Numbered from the stretch's first letter, positions 1 to 10,561 are shown. The stretch is 64,000 bases of DNA from Agarivorans albus (GCF_019670105.1 NZ_AP023032.1:685501-749500), one strand, 5' to 3'. A program made the numbers and translations. Notes: generated by a model from the sequence alone, not told the origin.

Positions 1-1
1 G

Positions 2-1255
2 TTCTTCGAGCACAGTGAAAGCAATATCGAGGGTGCTAATGTAGTGGTGGTATCAACTGCTATTAAAGAAGATAACCCCGAGGTACAAGCCGCCAGAGCT
101 GCGCGTATTCCAGTGGTTCGTCGTGCAGAAATGCTAGCTGAATTGATGCGTTATCGTCACGGCGTTGCTGTAGCCGGTACCCACGGTAAAACCACAACAA
201 CCAGCTTAATTGCCAGCATCTATGGGCAAGCAGAGTTAGACCCTACTTTTGTTATTGGTGGTCTGTTAAATAGCGCAGGTACCAACGCACGTTTAGGCAA
301 TAGCCGTTACCTAATTGCAGAAGCCGATGAAAGTGATGCATCTTTTTTGCATTTGCAGCCAATGGTTGCAGTGGTCACTAATGTAGAGCCCGACCATATG
401 GAAACCTATGGCGGTGACGAAGCTCAGCTCCATGCAACGTTTATCGACTTCTTACATAACTTGCCATTTTACGGAGTGGCGGTGATGTGTATTGACGACC
501 CAGGTGTACAGGCTTTACTGCCACAAATTGGTCGTCAGATTATTACCTATGGCTTCTCAGAAGAAGCTGATGTTCGTATTACTCACTTTGCTCAGCAAGG
601 TGATCGCTGCTCATTCACGGTAAACCGCAAAGATTGTGAGCAACTTGATATATCGTTGAATATGCCAGGTGAGCACAATGCCCTAAATGCGGCGGCAGCC
701 ATTGCTGTAGCCAGCGAAGACGGCATTGAAGATGCTGCAATTGTAGAAGCCTTAAATCGTTTTGCCGGCATTGGTCGTCGTTTTCAACAATACGGCGAGT
801 TTGCGACAGGTAATGGCTCAGCCTTGCTAGTGGATGACTACGGGCATCACCCAACAGAAGTTCTGGCAACGGTTAAGGCTGCACGTGCCGCTTGGCCTGA
901 GCGTCGTTTAGTGATGGCATTTCAACCGCACCGCTATTCACGTACTCGCGACTTATATGAAGATTTCGTGGATGTATTAGCGCAAGTAGATAGCTTGCTG
1001 CTGCTTGAGGTGTATTCGGCTGGTGAAGAAGTCATTGCCGGTGCTGATAGTCGGGCATTGTGTCGAAGTCTGCGCCAGCGAGGTTTGGAGCCCATCTACG
1101 TAAAACAGCCGAGTGAACTAAATGGCTTATTGGCTGATGTAATTGAAGATGGCGATGTGGTGTTAACCCAAGGCGCGGGCAACATTGGCGTTTTAGCGCG
1201 TCAGTTGGGCGAGTTACAGTTAAACATTAGCAAGCTTAAAGGTAGTGAAAGTTAA
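2..1255 (+). CDS. murC: UDP-N-acetylmuramate--L-alanine ligase, 5' end cut by the window edge
   Basis: Adds L-alanine to UDP-MurNAc in cytoplasmic peptidoglycan precursor synthesis. The frame is open back to base 2, giving residues [20 protein letters not shown] before the first internal GTG at 44, so the gene enters from outside the window; about 75 N-terminal residues of the usual ~490 are missing. The Mur-ligase P-loop GTHGKTTTT lies near nt 176-202, followed by EADESDASF and the C-terminal HHPTEV and QPHRYSRT blocks typical of MurC. The stop overlaps the ddlB start by one base (TAATG), so the two are translationally coupled within the dcw cluster. Family assignment is very secure. Confidence 0.97.
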   Translation, partial: FFEHSESNIEGANVVVVSTAIKEDNPEVQAARAARIPVVRRAEMLAELMRYRHGVAVAGTHGKTTTTSLIASIYGQAELDPTFVIGGLLNSAGTNARLGNSRYLIAEADESDASFLHLQPMVAVVTNVEPDHMETYGGDEAQLHATFIDFLHNLPFYGVAVMCIDDPGVQALLPQIGRQIITYGFSEEADVRITHFAQQGDRCSFTVNRKDCEQLDISLNMPGEHNALNAAAAIAVASEDGIEDAAIVEALNRFAGIGRRFQQYGEFATGNGSALLVDDYGHHPTEVLATVKAARAAWPERRLVMAFQPHRYSRTRDLYEDFVDVLAQVDSLLLLEVYSAGEEVIAGADSRALCRSLRQRGLEPIYVKQPSELNGLLADVIEDGDVVLTQGAGNIGVLARQLGELQLNISKLKGSES

Positions 1256-2178
1256 TGGCGAGTTTACGAATGAATCGAGTAGCAGTGCTGTATGGCGGCG
1301 ATTCAGCTGAGCGTGAAGTGTCTTTAAAATCGGGTAGCGCAGTGCTGGCGGGTTTACTTCGTGCTGGTATTAATGCGGAAGGCGTAGATACCAAAGGTTT
1401 TGATTTAAATTTGCTTAAGCAAAAAAAATACAGTCATGTATTTATTGCCTTGCATGGTAGAGGTGGCGAAGACGGAACCTTACAAGGTGCACTTGAGTAT
1501 TTAGGTTTACCGTATACCGGTAGTCGAGTGCTTGGTTCGGCTTTAGCAATGGACAAAATTCGCTGTAAGCAAATTTGGCAGAATATTGGCTTGCCAACAG
1601 CGGCATACGCGATTGTTGAACGAGACAATTACAAGCCAGACGAAGCAGCGAGCATTTTAGCCAAGTTATCTGGCGAGGTTATTGTAAAGCCGGCGCTAGA
1701 AGGTTCTAGCATTGGCATGGCTAAAGCCAACAGTGTTGAAGAGTTACAAGAAGCGATTGAAAATGCCTTTGAATACGACTCTAGAGTATTGATTGAACAG
1801 TGGATTACTGGCGCAGAATACACGGTGTCAATTGTTGGTGGTACGGTAATGCCTTCAATTAGAATGCAAACGCCACATAGTTTTTATGATTACAGCGCTA
1901 AGTACCAAAGCAGTTCTACCGAATATTTCTGCCCTAGTGGTTTAACTGAGGCGCAAGAGTCACAGTTAGCCGATATTGCCTTAAAGGCATTTAAATCTGT
2001 GGATTGTGAAGGTTGGGGGCGCGTTGATTTTATGGCCGACCAACAAGGCAATTGGTATTTGTTGGAAGTGAATACCTCACCGGGTATGACTGAAAAAAGT
2101 TTAGTGCCTATGGCTGCAAAGCAGCATGGTTTAAGTTTTGACCAGCTTGTCGTCAGTATTTTGGATTTGGCGCACTAG
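1255..2178 (+). CDS. ddlB: D-alanine--D-alanine ligase
   Basis: ATP-grasp ligase forming D-Ala-D-Ala for the peptidoglycan stem peptide. Its 307 residues match the usual DdlB length (~306). The N-terminal VLYGGDSAEREVS motif, the ALHGRGGEDGTLQG block, KPALEGSSIGM and the C-terminal metal-binding EVNTSPGMTEKSL segment are all present. The start at 1255 overlaps the murC stop; a second ATG at 1270 (MNRVAVLYGG) would also fit, removing five residues. ftsQ starts two bases after its stop. The classic murC-ddlB-ftsQAZ arrangement supports DdlB rather than DdlA. Confidence 0.96.
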   Translation: MASLRMNRVAVLYGGDSAEREVSLKSGSAVLAGLLRAGINAEGVDTKGFDLNLLKQKKYSHVFIALHGRGGEDGTLQGALEYLGLPYTGSRVLGSALAMDKIRCKQIWQNIGLPTAAYAIVERDNYKPDEAASILAKLSGEVIVKPALEGSSIGMAKANSVEELQEAIENAFEYDSRVLIEQWITGAEYTVSIVGGTVMPSIRMQTPHSFYDYSAKYQSSSTEYFCPSGLTEAQESQLADIALKAFKSVDCEGWGRVDFMADQQGNWYLLEVNTSPGMTEKSLVPMAAKQHGLSFDQLVVSILDLAH

Positions 2179-2180
2179 TC

Positions 2181-2936
2181 ATGACGCTAAGTGACCAGCA
2201 AAAGCAGCGAGCAAGCTTCTGGGCTGGAGTGGTATTTTTTTGTGTTGTGTTGTTGGGTTTGGCTTACTCAGTGCACTCGGTGTACAGCAGTGTAAGTGAT
2301 AAGCAATTGAGTCCAATGACTCGGTTGTTGGTATCGGGTAAACGTGATTACGTGCTCGATCAAGAACTGCAGCAAAGCTTAGCGGCTTTGCCAGAAGCGG
2401 GTAATTTTTTTAGCCTTGATGTTTCTGAGGTAAAGCTTGCTTTAGAGCAGTTGCCTTGGGTTAAGCAGGTAACCGTTCGTAAGCAATGGCCAGATAAACT
2501 GTCGATTGCTTTACAAGAACAAGAGGTAGTGGCGCGATGGAATAATGCCGCTTTGCTTAATCAGCAAGGGCAGATTTTTGAAGCGCCGCAACAGCGAGTG
2601 ACCAAAGCATTGGCTTCACTAAGTGGACCCGATGAACAGGCAGAAGCTGTGCTAGCGACTTTTCGCCAGCTGCAGCAAGTATTGCACGCTCGCCAGTTAA
2701 GCATTGTTAGTTTGGCGCTAAACGAGCGCCATGCATGGCAAGTAGAATTAGCCAGCGGAATTGTTTTAAAGCTGGGCAAAGAAGATAAGTTAAATCGCAT
2801 AGAGCGTTTTGTATCGGTATATCCGAGATTAAAACCGAATGCGGTGGATTATATAGATTTACGCTATGACACTGGATTTTCAGTGGGATGGAAGAAACAG
2901 GAAGGTTTGGCAATAGATGACCAAAGTAACGGATAG
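2181..2936 (+). CDS. ftsQ: Cell division protein FtsQ
   Basis: Bitopic inner-membrane divisome protein linking early cytoplasmic and late periplasmic components (FtsB/FtsL partners). It is 251 residues, with a short cytoplasmic N-terminus, one hydrophobic segment around residues 14-34, then a POTRA-like region (about 45-115, containing LPWVKQVTVRKQWPDKLSI) and the periplasmic beta domain ending near a VDYIDLRYDTGFSV segment typical of FtsQ. It starts two bases after ddlB and its 3' end overlaps the ftsA start by 20 bases, indicating coupled translation. Assignment rests on position and on the POTRA/C-terminal motifs. Confidence 0.94.
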   Translation: MTLSDQQKQRASFWAGVVFFCVVLLGLAYSVHSVYSSVSDKQLSPMTRLLVSGKRDYVLDQELQQSLAALPEAGNFFSLDVSEVKLALEQLPWVKQVTVRKQWPDKLSIALQEQEVVARWNNAALLNQQGQIFEAPQQRVTKALASLSGPDEQAEAVLATFRQLQQVLHARQLSIVSLALNERHAWQVELASGIVLKLGKEDKLNRIERFVSVYPRLKPNAVDYIDLRYDTGFSVGWKKQEGLAIDDQSNG

Positions 2937-4173
2937 AAAACTGATCGTTGGCCTCGATATTGGTAGTGCCAAAATCACCGCCTTAATTGGCGAGATTTTG
3001 CCTAGCAACGAGATGAGCATTATCGGTGTAGGTAGTCATCCGGCTAAAGGTATGGATAAAGGTGGTGTAAATGACCTTGATTCTGTAGTGAAGACCGTTC
3101 AGCGCGCGCTGCAAGAAGCGGAATTGATGGCTGATTGCAAAATTAGTTCTGTTTACTTAGGTGTTTCTGGTCGTCATATTCGTTGTTTGAACGAAAAGGG
3201 CATGGTGCCAATTAGCGACGAAGAAGTCACTCAAGATGATGTAGATAACGCGATTCATACGGCTAAGTCAGTAAAATTGCCAGATGAGCACCGTATTCTA
3301 CATGTATTGCCACAAGAGTTTGCCATCGACTTCCAAGAAGGAATTAAAAATCCGATTGGTTTGTCTGGTGTTCGTATGGAAGCAAAAGTGCATTTAATTG
3401 CTTGCCATAACGACATGGTTAAAAACATTGTTAAGTGTGTAGAACGCTGTGACTTGAAAGTTGATCAGTTGATATTTTCAGCCTTGGCTTCTAGTTATGC
3501 GGTGTTAACCGAAGATGAAAAAGAATTGGGTGTGTGTGTGGTTGATATTGGCTCAGGGACCATGGATATCGCAGTTTACACCAGTGGCGCGCTGCGCCAC
3601 ACCTCGGTAGTACCGTTTGCAGGAACCTCGGTTACTCGTGACATTGCTACTGTGTTTGGCACACCACTTAACGACGCCGAGGCGGTAAAAGTGCGCTATG
3701 GCTGCGCCTTAGGCAGCATGGTAAGCCGAGACGATACCATTGAAGTGCCAAGTGTGGGTGGAAGGCCGTCACGCAGTTTGCAACGACAAACCTTGGCAGA
3801 AGTTATCGAGCCACGATATAGCGAACTGTTTGGCATGATTAAAGCCAAGCTCGATGAGCTTACCGAAGACTTGCAAGCGCAGGGGACTAAGTTGCAGCTT
3901 GGTGCCGGCGTAGTGTTGACTGGCGGCGCGGCTCAAATAGAAGGCGTGGTTGAATGCGCCGAAAAGATTTTACAGTGTCAGGTTAGGGTTGGCTCTGCCA
4001 ACAATGTGGCTGGCCTGACAGAATACGTACAAGCGCCAACTTACTCAACAGCAGTAGGTTTGTTGCATTACGGAATGGAAAACCAAAGTGAAAAACCAAT
4101 TGAAGTAAAGAACATTAGCAGTGTTAGCAATATCGCCAAGCGATTGCACAGTTGGTTTAAGGGTGAATTTTAG
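2917..4173 (+). CDS. ftsA: Cell division protein FtsA
   Basis: Actin-like ATPase that tethers FtsZ to the membrane and recruits later divisome proteins. The 418 residues show the GLDIGSAKITALIGE phosphate-1 motif at the N-terminus, the 1C subdomain, VVDIGSGTMDIAVY (phosphate 2) and VLTGGAAQIEGV (adenosine motif). The C-terminus is a short amphipathic helix (IAKRLHSWFKGEF), the expected membrane-targeting sequence, after a linker. The gene overlaps ftsQ by 20 bases and lies 38 bases upstream of ftsZ, which has its own GGAGAGA ribosome-binding site. Confidence 0.97.
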   Translation: MTKVTDRKLIVGLDIGSAKITALIGEILPSNEMSIIGVGSHPAKGMDKGGVNDLDSVVKTVQRALQEAELMADCKISSVYLGVSGRHIRCLNEKGMVPISDEEVTQDDVDNAIHTAKSVKLPDEHRILHVLPQEFAIDFQEGIKNPIGLSGVRMEAKVHLIACHNDMVKNIVKCVERCDLKVDQLIFSALASSYAVLTEDEKELGVCVVDIGSGTMDIAVYTSGALRHTSVVPFAGTSVTRDIATVFGTPLNDAEAVKVRYGCALGSMVSRDDTIEVPSVGGRPSRSLQRQTLAEVIEPRYSELFGMIKAKLDELTEDLQAQGTKLQLGAGVVLTGGAAQIEGVVECAEKILQCQVRVGSANNVAGLTEYVQAPTYSTAVGLLHYGMENQSEKPIEVKNISSVSNIAKRLHSWFKGEF

Positions 4174-4211
4174 TTTTTGCTAAATAGCGAAAATCAAGCG
4201 GAGAGAGAACT

Positions 4212-5363
4212 ATGTTTGAGATTATGGATAGTCATACCGATGAAGCGGTAATTAAAGTTGTAGGTGTGGGCGGTGGCGGCGGTAACGCTGTTGAGCACAT
4301 GGTTGCACAATCAATTGAAGGTGTAGAGTTTATTACCATTAATACCGATGCTCAGGCATTGCGTAATTCTGGTGCAGACAACACCCTGCAAATTGGTGGT
4401 GCTATCACTAAAGGATTAGGCGCTGGCGCTAACCCTGAAGTAGGGCGTGAAGCTGCAATGGAAGATCGCGATGCGATTATGAGCCAGCTGCAAGGTGCCG
4501 ATATGGTATTTATCGCAGCCGGCATGGGCGGTGGTACTGGTACTGGTGCTGCACCAGTAGTTGCAGAAGTAGCAAAAGAATTGGGTGTTCTTACTGTTGC
4601 TGTTGTAACTAAACCTTTTGGCTTTGAAGGTAAAAAACGTACTAGCTATGCTCAGCAAGGTATTGAGCAGCTTAGTAAAAACGTTGATTCCTTGATTACA
4701 ATTCCGAACGACAAACTGTTAAAGGTATTGGGCCGAGGTGTATCTTTACTGGATGCATTTAAAGCAGCAAATAACGTATTGCTTGGTGCTGTACAAGGTA
4801 TTGCAGAGCTAATCACACGCCCAGGTTTAATCAACGTGGATTTCGCCGATGTTCGTACGGTAATGCGTGAAATGGGTACTGCAATGATGGGTACCGGGAT
4901 CGCATCTGGTGAAGATCGTGCTGAAGAAGCAGCTGAGCTAGCTATCTCTAGCCCATTACTAGAAGACGTTGATTTAGCTGGCGCTCGCGGTATCTTAGTT
5001 AATATCACTGCTGGCTTTGATATGAGCATCGAAGAGTTCGAAACTGTAGGTAATGCGGTTAAAGGTTTTGCCTCTGAGAATGCAACGGTAGTAGTTGGTG
5101 CGGTAATCGACCCAGAAATGAGTGATGAATTGCGTGTAACGGTAGTTGCTACTGGTATTGGCGCAGAGCGTCGCCCAGATATTTCTATCGTTAAACCTCA
5201 GCAACAAGCAGTAAATGCTGAGCCAGTTGCTCGCACTACGCCTATGGATTCAGCGCCAATGGTTGAAGAGCCTGCAGCAGTTGTGAACGCTGAGCCGCGT
5301 AATACCGCAGGGGATGGTGACTATTTAGACATCCCAGCATTTTTGCGTCGCCAAGCAGATTAA
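4212..5363 (+). CDS. ftsZ: Cell division protein FtsZ
   Basis: Tubulin-like GTPase that forms the Z ring. It has 383 residues. The tubulin signature [11 protein letters not shown] sits near residues 103-113, with NTDAQAL and the T7 loop region [11 protein letters not shown] following. A variable linker (about 318-365) separates the GTPase core from the conserved C-terminal peptide [14 protein letters not shown], which binds FtsA and ZipA and, by established knowledge, ZapD. The zapD gene is about 6 kb away in this window. The start is preceded by GGAGAGA at good spacing. Confidence 0.98.
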   Translation: MFEIMDSHTDEAVIKVVGVGGGGGNAVEHMVAQSIEGVEFITINTDAQALRNSGADNTLQIGGAITKGLGAGANPEVGREAAMEDRDAIMSQLQGADMVFIAAGMGGGTGTGAAPVVAEVAKELGVLTVAVVTKPFGFEGKKRTSYAQQGIEQLSKNVDSLITIPNDKLLKVLGRGVSLLDAFKAANNVLLGAVQGIAELITRPGLINVDFADVRTVMREMGTAMMGTGIASGEDRAEEAAELAISSPLLEDVDLAGARGILVNITAGFDMSIEEFETVGNAVKGFASENATVVVGAVIDPEMSDELRVTVVATGIGAERRPDISIVKPQQQAVNAEPVARTTPMDSAPMVEEPAAVVNAEPRNTAGDGDYLDIPAFLRRQAD

Positions 5364-5397
5364 TCTGTTAGGAAATGGTGAAGTTTTAGACAAAAGT

Positions 5398-5427
5398 TTG
5401 TGATGTGTCTCAAACTTATGTTAAGAT
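5398..5427 (+). promoter_or_regulatory. Candidate lpxC promoter
   Basis: In the 108-base ftsZ-lpxC gap, TTGTGA (5398-5403) and TAAGAT (5422-5427) are separated by 18 bases, an acceptable sigma-70 arrangement. This would give lpxC its own promoter in addition to dcw read-through. Motif match only. Confidence 0.4.
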
Positions 5428-5471
5428 GTCCGACCATTCTAGTTTATTGGTCGTAAAGCAGAGGAATTTTT

Positions 5472-6389
5472 ATGCTTAAACAACGGACTCTTGAAAAGTC
5501 AGTACAAGCGACAGGGATCGGTTTGCATTCCGGGCACAAGGTCACCATGGTCTTACGTCCTGCTCCTGCAAATACAGGCATCCTGTTTAACCGTACCGAT
5601 CTTGATCCGGTTGTAACGATCCCTGCAAAAGCAGAGTTAGTGCGTGACACTATGTTATGTACATGCCTTATCGATGATGCGGGTAACCGTATTTCAACGG
5701 TAGAGCACTTAATGGCTGCAGTTGCTGCGTTAGGCTTGGATAACTTGATTATTGACGTTGATGCTCCTGAGCTTCCGGTTATGGATGGCAGCTCAAGCCC
5801 GTTTGTATTCTTATTACAATCTGCGGGTATCGAAGAGCAGGCAGCGGCTAAGAAATTTATTCGCATTAAACAGCCTATTCGTGTTGAACACGAAGATAAA
5901 TGGGCTGAGTTATTGCCGGGTAATGACGGTTTTACTATCGATTTCTCAATCGATTTTGACCACCCAGCAATGGAAGGTCGTAATCAATCGATTTCGATGA
6001 ACTTCTCAGCTGATAGCTTTGTTAAAGATATTAGCCGCGCGCGTACTTTTGGTTTCATGCGTGACATCGAGTATTTGCAATCGAAGAACCTAGCCTTAGG
6101 CGGTAGTTTAGAAAATGCAGTAGTGTTAGATGAATATCGAATTCTTAATGAAGATGGCCTTCGTTATGATGATGAATTTGTTAAACACAAGTTGTTAGAC
6201 GCTGTGGGTGATTTGTACATGGCAGGACTACCCATCCTAGGTCATTTACGCGCTCATAAATCTGGCCACGCACTAAACAATAACCTAGTGCGTGCAATGC
6301 TTGAGCAACAACATGCTTGGGAAATTGTTACTTTCGAAGACAAAGCCGAAGCACCAGCTGCATACCGACAACCGGTATTCAGTTTCTAA
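5472..6389 (+). CDS. lpxC: UDP-3-O-acyl-N-acetylglucosamine deacetylase
   Basis: Zinc deacetylase for the committed step of lipid A synthesis, cytoplasmic. It has 305 residues, the standard length. The zinc ligands are visible as VEHLMAAV (His near 79) and HKLLDAVGD (His/Asp near 237-241); the MDGSSSPF and [13 protein letters not shown] blocks are also typical. The gene ends the dcw cluster downstream of ftsZ. By analogy with E. coli it would be controlled mainly through FtsH proteolysis of its C-terminus; that is inference here. Confidence 0.98.
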   Translation: MLKQRTLEKSVQATGIGLHSGHKVTMVLRPAPANTGILFNRTDLDPVVTIPAKAELVRDTMLCTCLIDDAGNRISTVEHLMAAVAALGLDNLIIDVDAPELPVMDGSSSPFVFLLQSAGIEEQAAAKKFIRIKQPIRVEHEDKWAELLPGNDGFTIDFSIDFDHPAMEGRNQSISMNFSADSFVKDISRARTFGFMRDIEYLQSKNLALGGSLENAVVLDEYRILNEDGLRYDDEFVKHKLLDAVGDLYMAGLPILGHLRAHKSGHALNNNLVRAMLEQQHAWEIVTFEDKAEAPAAYRQPVFSF

Positions 6390-6402
6390 ATAACAATATT
6401 GT

Positions 6403-6440
6403 CGGCGCTGACTAACTCTCTCCGCTCAGCGCCGCTAATT
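6403..6440. terminator. Hairpin between lpxC and the convergent dciA
   Basis: A 9-bp perfect inverted repeat (CGGCGCTGA at 6403-6411, TCAGCGCCG at 6426-6434) is followed on the plus strand by ctaattttt. The right arm lies in the last codons of dciA, so the terminator is built partly from coding sequence. Likely lpxC terminator, possibly bidirectional. Confidence 0.5.
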
Positions 6441-6867
6441 TTTCTAGCTTTTCCCTCAGTTCATCCGGTACGTGTTTCGCTAATTCTGTGATATGTTTGG
6501 CTGCTTGGGTGCTTAGCTGGCGTTTTCCAGTGCTTTTTTCCTCAGCTTCTGGTTTAATGTTTTTCAATTCGGGATTTATTTTAAGTTCCAAACTGACAAC
6601 CCCTGGTATGGCTTTTCGCAACTCACTTAACAGATCGAATCGAAACTGTTTTAAGCGGGTTAACCAAGCCGAACTAGGAGCCTCGATAATAGCGACTCCT
6701 TGACGCATATTAACGATACGGCATTGCTGTAGTTTGTAGCGTGCCAAAATTTCACCACCCAGTTGCTGTAACTGAACGCGTTGCTGCAGTGGTTGTTCGA
6801 TTTTTGCAAACTGTTTCTGATGAAATAGACGCTCTATCGAAATGGGTTGGTGCTGTCGTTTGGACAT
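6412..6867 (-). CDS. dciA: DciA (DUF721) DnaB helicase operator/loader
   Basis: 151-residue protein of the DUF721/DciA family. DciA loads or operates the replicative helicase DnaB in bacteria that lack phage-derived DnaC. The N-terminal part (ISIERLF... GVAIIEAPSSAWLTRLKQFRFDLLSELR) matches the KH-like DciA core, and the C-terminal ~50 residues are charged and probably disordered. I chose the ATG at 6867. An in-frame ATG at 6981 would add 38 residues but would run through the divergent gene's start region. dnaB is also in this window. The assignment rests on family pattern and on the conserved lpxC-DUF721-M23-secA order seen in pseudomonads and relatives. Confidence 0.85.
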   Translation of the reverse strand: MSKRQHQPISIERLFHQKQFAKIEQPLQQRVQLQQLGGEILARYKLQQCRIVNMRQGVAIIEAPSSAWLTRLKQFRFDLLSELRKAIPGVVSLELKINPELKNIKPEAEEKSTGKRQLSTQAAKHITELAKHVPDELREKLEKLAALSGES

Positions 6868-6884
6868 AAGTTTAATAGTTAGGT

Positions 6885-7808
6885 ATGAAATTAACTTTAG
6901 TATACGCCCATAAGGGCGAGACAAGAACTGTTCGTTTAAATCCGCTACGTTTAGCGTGGTTTGCGTTTTTGTTGGTATCACTTATTTGCAGTATTGCCTT
7001 ATGGGGTGTACAGCAATATCAAAATTTAGCTAAGCAGCAAACTCAGTTGTTATCGCAGCTGGATAGTTTGAAAGCAGAGCCAAAGCTTGAGCAGTTCGAG
7101 CAGCAACTGCGTCACCGTTATAGTCAATTGGCGGTTAAAGTGGGCCAAATGCAAGTTGAGATGACTCGCCTTAATGCATTGGGCGCGCGTTTGATTGAAG
7201 ATACCGAGTTCGCTGCTGAGTTTGATTTTGAGTCAATGCCTCCGATGGGCGGCCCGATGTTAGACATTCAAGATACCAGCCATCAACCAAACAACCTGTT
7301 TTTAGACTTATCTTTGCTCGAGCAGCAAGTCGAGGCTAAGAAAAAATCACTTAATTTGCTTGAATCTTGGCAACAAAGTCACCATCTAGTAAATAGTAGT
7401 TATATATCAGGTTGGCCAGCGAAAGGGCCGGGCATTTGGATTTCTTCGCCATTTGGTACCCGCATAGATCCTTTTACCAAACGTAAAGCACGCCATAAAG
7501 GTGTAGATATCGCGGGCAAAGAGGGGACTAAAATCCGCTCTGTAGGAGCCGGCGTAGTGGTTTGGGCCGGAAGTCGCTTTGGTTACGGTAACTTAGTTGA
7601 AATTGAGCATGGTAACGGGATGGTAACACGTTACGCGCATGCTAAAGCTGTATTAGTAAAAGAGGGTGATGTAGTAAGTAAAGGGGATGAGATTGCCTTA
7701 ATGGGCAGCACTGGGCGTTCAACCGGGTCTCACGTACATTTTGAAGTGCTTAAAAATGGTCGTCCACTAAATCCCAGTAAGTTTATTTACCGCAAAGCCA
7801 GTGCCTAG
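6885..7808 (+). CDS. M23 family (LytM) envelope metallopeptidase, at the secM position
   Basis: 307 residues. A cytoplasmic N-terminus is followed by one membrane anchor (about 22-42), a coiled-coil-rich stretch (about 43-105) and a C-terminal LytM domain (about 185-300). The zinc-site residues are present: HKGVD (H204, D208), RYAHAK (H252) and HVHF (H283/H285). It is therefore probably an active periplasmic peptidoglycan endopeptidase rather than an EnvC-like activator, which lacks these residues. It starts 18 bases from divergent dciA and lies 35 bases upstream of secA, where enterobacteria carry secM. I see no SecM-type arrest motif. Exact substrate unknown. Confidence 0.9.
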   Translation: MKLTLVYAHKGETRTVRLNPLRLAWFAFLLVSLICSIALWGVQQYQNLAKQQTQLLSQLDSLKAEPKLEQFEQQLRHRYSQLAVKVGQMQVEMTRLNALGARLIEDTEFAAEFDFESMPPMGGPMLDIQDTSHQPNNLFLDLSLLEQQVEAKKKSLNLLESWQQSHHLVNSSYISGWPAKGPGIWISSPFGTRIDPFTKRKARHKGVDIAGKEGTKIRSVGAGVVVWAGSRFGYGNLVEIEHGNGMVTRYAHAKAVLVKEGDVVSKGDEIALMGSTGRSTGSHVHFEVLKNGRPLNPSKFIYRKASA

Positions 7809-7843
7809 AAAATTGGATTTCGTCTTAGCAAAAGTAGTTTTTC

Positions 7844-10561
7844 ATGATTAGTAAATTAGTAACAAAAATCGTTGGTACTCGAAATGACCGTACCATCAAA
7901 AAAATGCGCAAAGTAGTGAATACTATTAATGCGCTAGAGCCTGAATACGAAAAGTTGTCTGCTGAAGAAATTAAAGCTAAGGCGGGCGAATTTAGGGAGC
8001 GCTTGGAAAAAGGCGAAACGCTTGAAGCGATTCTTCCAGAAGCTTTTGCTGTGGTGCGCGAAGCATCAAAGCGAGTATTTGAAATGCGCCATTTTGATGT
8101 GCAAATGTTGGGCGGCATGGTGCTCAATGACAACAAAATTGCTGAAATGCGCACCGGTGAAGGTAAAACGCTTACCGCTACATTGCCTGCTTACCTAAAC
8201 GGTGTAACTGGTAAAGGCGTTCACGTGATTACCGTGAATGACTACCTTGCACAGCGTGATGCTGATTGGAACCGTCCTTTATTTGAATACTTAGGTTTAA
8301 GTGTTGCAGTAAATATTTCTGGTATGGATCATGAGGCAAAAAATGCCGCTTATGCAGCCGACATTACTTATGGCACAAATAACGAGTTTGGCTTCGATTA
8401 CTTACGCGACAACATGGCGTTTGCGCCAGAGCAACGCGTACAGCGCCCGCTAAATTACGCAGTAGTGGATGAAGTGGATTCGATTTTAATTGATGAAGCG
8501 CGAACTCCTCTAATTATTTCTGGTCCTGCAGAAGATAGCTCTGAGCTTTATAAACAGATTAACGATGTTATTCCGCTGTTGGTTCGCCAAGAGGAAGAGG
8601 ACACCGAAGAGCAGATAGGTGATGGTCACTTCACCCTAGATGAGAAAAACAAACAGGTTCATTTAACAGAAAACGGTCAGATTTTTGTTGAAGAAACCTT
8701 GCAACAGCGCGGTATGTTGGAAGAAGGTGATTCACTTTATAACGCTGCTAACATTAGCTTGCTGCATCACGTTAATGCAGGATTGCGAGCGCATACTTTG
8801 TTCGAGCGCAATGTTGATTACATTGTTAGTGAAACCAATGAGATTGTTATCGTTGATGAGCACACCGGCCGTACTATGCCAGGGCGTCGTTGGTCTGAAG
8901 GCTTACACCAAGCTGTAGAAGCTAAAGAAGGTGTGCCAATTCAAAACGAAAACCAAACGCTGGCGTCTATTACCTTCCAGAACTACTTCCGCTTATACGA
9001 CAAGCTTTCAGGCATGACTGGTACTGCGGATACCGAAGCTTTTGAATTCCAATCAATTTATGGTTTAGACACAGTAGTTGTTCCAACTAACAAGCCAATG
9101 GTACGTGATGACCAAGGCGATTTGGTTTACCTGACTGCGGAAGAAAAATACCAAGCGATTATTAACGATATTCGCGAGTGTGTGAAAGCAGAGCGTCCAG
9201 TGCTAGTGGGTACTGTGTCGATTGAAAACTCAGAGCTGCTATCCAACATTCTAAAGAAAGAGAAAATTAAGCATAACGTGCTTAATGCTAAGTTCCACGA
9301 AAAGGAAGCCGACATTGTTGCAGAAGCCGGCGTAGCTGGCGCAGTGACCATTGCAACCAACATGGCGGGACGTGGTACCGATATTGTGTTGGGTGGTAAC
9401 TTACAGGTTGAAATTAATGCTCTAGGCGAAAACCCAACAGAGCAGCAATTAGCTGAAGTTAAGCAAAAATGGCAACAGCGCCACGATGCAGTATTAGCAG
9501 CAGGTGGTTTGCATATTATTGGTACCGAGCGTCATGAATCACGCCGTATCGATAATCAGCTACGTGGTCGTGCTGGTCGTCAAGGTGATGCCGGTTCAAC
9601 GCGCTTCTATTTATCTATGGAAGACAGCTTAATGCGCATCTTCGCGTCTGATCGTGTTACTGGCATGATGAAGAAGCTAGGCATGGAAGAAGGCGAAGCT
9701 ATCGAGCACCCATGGGTAACTCGTGCCATCGAGAATGCACAGCGTAAGGTTGAGGGCCGTAACTTCGACGTGCGTAAGTCATTACTTGAGTTTGATGACG
9801 TGGCGAATGACCAACGTAAAGTGGTCTACGAGCAGCGTAATGACTTAATGGATAGCGATAGTATTTCAGAAACCATTGAAGTGATTCGTGAAGATGTTTA
9901 TTCGTCGGTTATTGATGAGTATATTCCACCACAATCGCTTGAAGAAATGTGGCAAGTTAGCGAGCTAGAGCAGCGCTTGAAGAGTGATTTTGGTTTAAAT
10001 CTTCCTATTCAGCAGTGGTTGGATGAAGATGACAAATTACACGAAGACAAGCTTCGCGAAAAAATTATCGAAGCTGCTGTCGCTGACTACCAAGAAAAAA
10101 TTGATAAAGTTGGTGCAGATGCGATTAAACAGTTTGAAAAATCGGTGATGTTGCAAACCTTAGATCAACTTTGGAAAGAGCACCTAGCGGCGATGGACCA
10201 TCTACGTCAAGGTATTCACTTACGCGGTTACGCTCAGAAGAACCCTAAGCAAGAATACAAGCGTGAGTCTTACGAGTTGTTTACCCAAATGCTAGAGGCG
10301 CTAAAACTTGACGTAGTGAGCATTTTGAGCCGTGTGCAAGTGCAAGCGCCTGAAGAAGTTGAGGCAATGGAAGCAAAACGTCGTGAAGCCGAGCAGCGCG
10401 CGATGCAATTCCGCCAGCAACAAGCAGCCCAGCAAGCTGATGAGCAAGCAAGCGAAGCGGGTAAGACCGTTATTCGTGAAGGGCAAAAAGTAGGGCGAAA
10501 CGATCCTTGTCCTTGTGGCTCAGGTAAAAAGTACAAACAATGTCATGGTAAACTTTCTTAA
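7844..10561 (+). CDS. secA: Preprotein translocase ATPase SecA
   Basis: Motor of the Sec translocon, driving unfolded preproteins through SecYEG. It has 905 residues, close to the family norm (~901). Walker A-type [13 protein letters not shown]-like [22 protein letters not shown], the [26 protein letters not shown] motor motif and the C-terminal zinc/SecB-binding [13 protein letters not shown] (three Cys and a His) are present, preceded by a Gln/Glu-rich linker. No strong Shine-Dalgarno precedes the ATG at 7844, which may suit translational coupling or autoregulation. A clear terminator follows. Confidence 0.98.
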   Translation: MISKLVTKIVGTRNDRTIKKMRKVVNTINALEPEYEKLSAEEIKAKAGEFRERLEKGETLEAILPEAFAVVREASKRVFEMRHFDVQMLGGMVLNDNKIAEMRTGEGKTLTATLPAYLNGVTGKGVHVITVNDYLAQRDADWNRPLFEYLGLSVAVNISGMDHEAKNAAYAADITYGTNNEFGFDYLRDNMAFAPEQRVQRPLNYAVVDEVDSILIDEARTPLIISGPAEDSSELYKQINDVIPLLVRQEEEDTEEQIGDGHFTLDEKNKQVHLTENGQIFVEETLQQRGMLEEGDSLYNAANISLLHHVNAGLRAHTLFERNVDYIVSETNEIVIVDEHTGRTMPGRRWSEGLHQAVEAKEGVPIQNENQTLASITFQNYFRLYDKLSGMTGTADTEAFEFQSIYGLDTVVVPTNKPMVRDDQGDLVYLTAEEKYQAIINDIRECVKAERPVLVGTVSIENSELLSNILKKEKIKHNVLNAKFHEKEADIVAEAGVAGAVTIATNMAGRGTDIVLGGNLQVEINALGENPTEQQLAEVKQKWQQRHDAVLAAGGLHIIGTERHESRRIDNQLRGRAGRQGDAGSTRFYLSMEDSLMRIFASDRVTGMMKKLGMEEGEAIEHPWVTRAIENAQRKVEGRNFDVRKSLLEFDDVANDQRKVVYEQRNDLMDSDSISETIEVIREDVYSSVIDEYIPPQSLEEMWQVSELEQRLKSDFGLNLPIQQWLDEDDKLHEDKLREKIIEAAVADYQEKIDKVGADAIKQFEKSVMLQTLDQLWKEHLAAMDHLRQGIHLRGYAQKNPKQEYKRESYELFTQMLEALKLDVVSILSRVQVQAPEEVEAMEAKRREAEQRAMQFRQQQAAQQADEQASEAGKTVIREGQKVGRNDPCPCGSGKKYKQCHGKLS

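Noticed and set aside
4652-5029. 125-codon minus-strand open frame inside ftsZ
   Set aside because: Composition is that of an antisense shadow (long Ser/Ala/Ile runs) and there is no ribosome-binding site.
5444-5866. 140-codon open frame on the minus strand inside lpxC
   Set aside because: It is Ser/Thr/Ile-rich antisense of a strongly conserved gene, with no family resemblance.
6868-6981. Longer DciA starting at 6981
   Set aside because: It would overlap the start of the divergent M23 gene, and the extra 38 residues look like read-through of the opposite coding strand.
7700-7850. SecM-type arrest peptide upstream of secA
   Set aside because: The upstream gene encodes an M23 peptidase whose C-terminus (LNPSKFIYRKASA) has no FxxxxWIxxxxGIRAGP-like motif.
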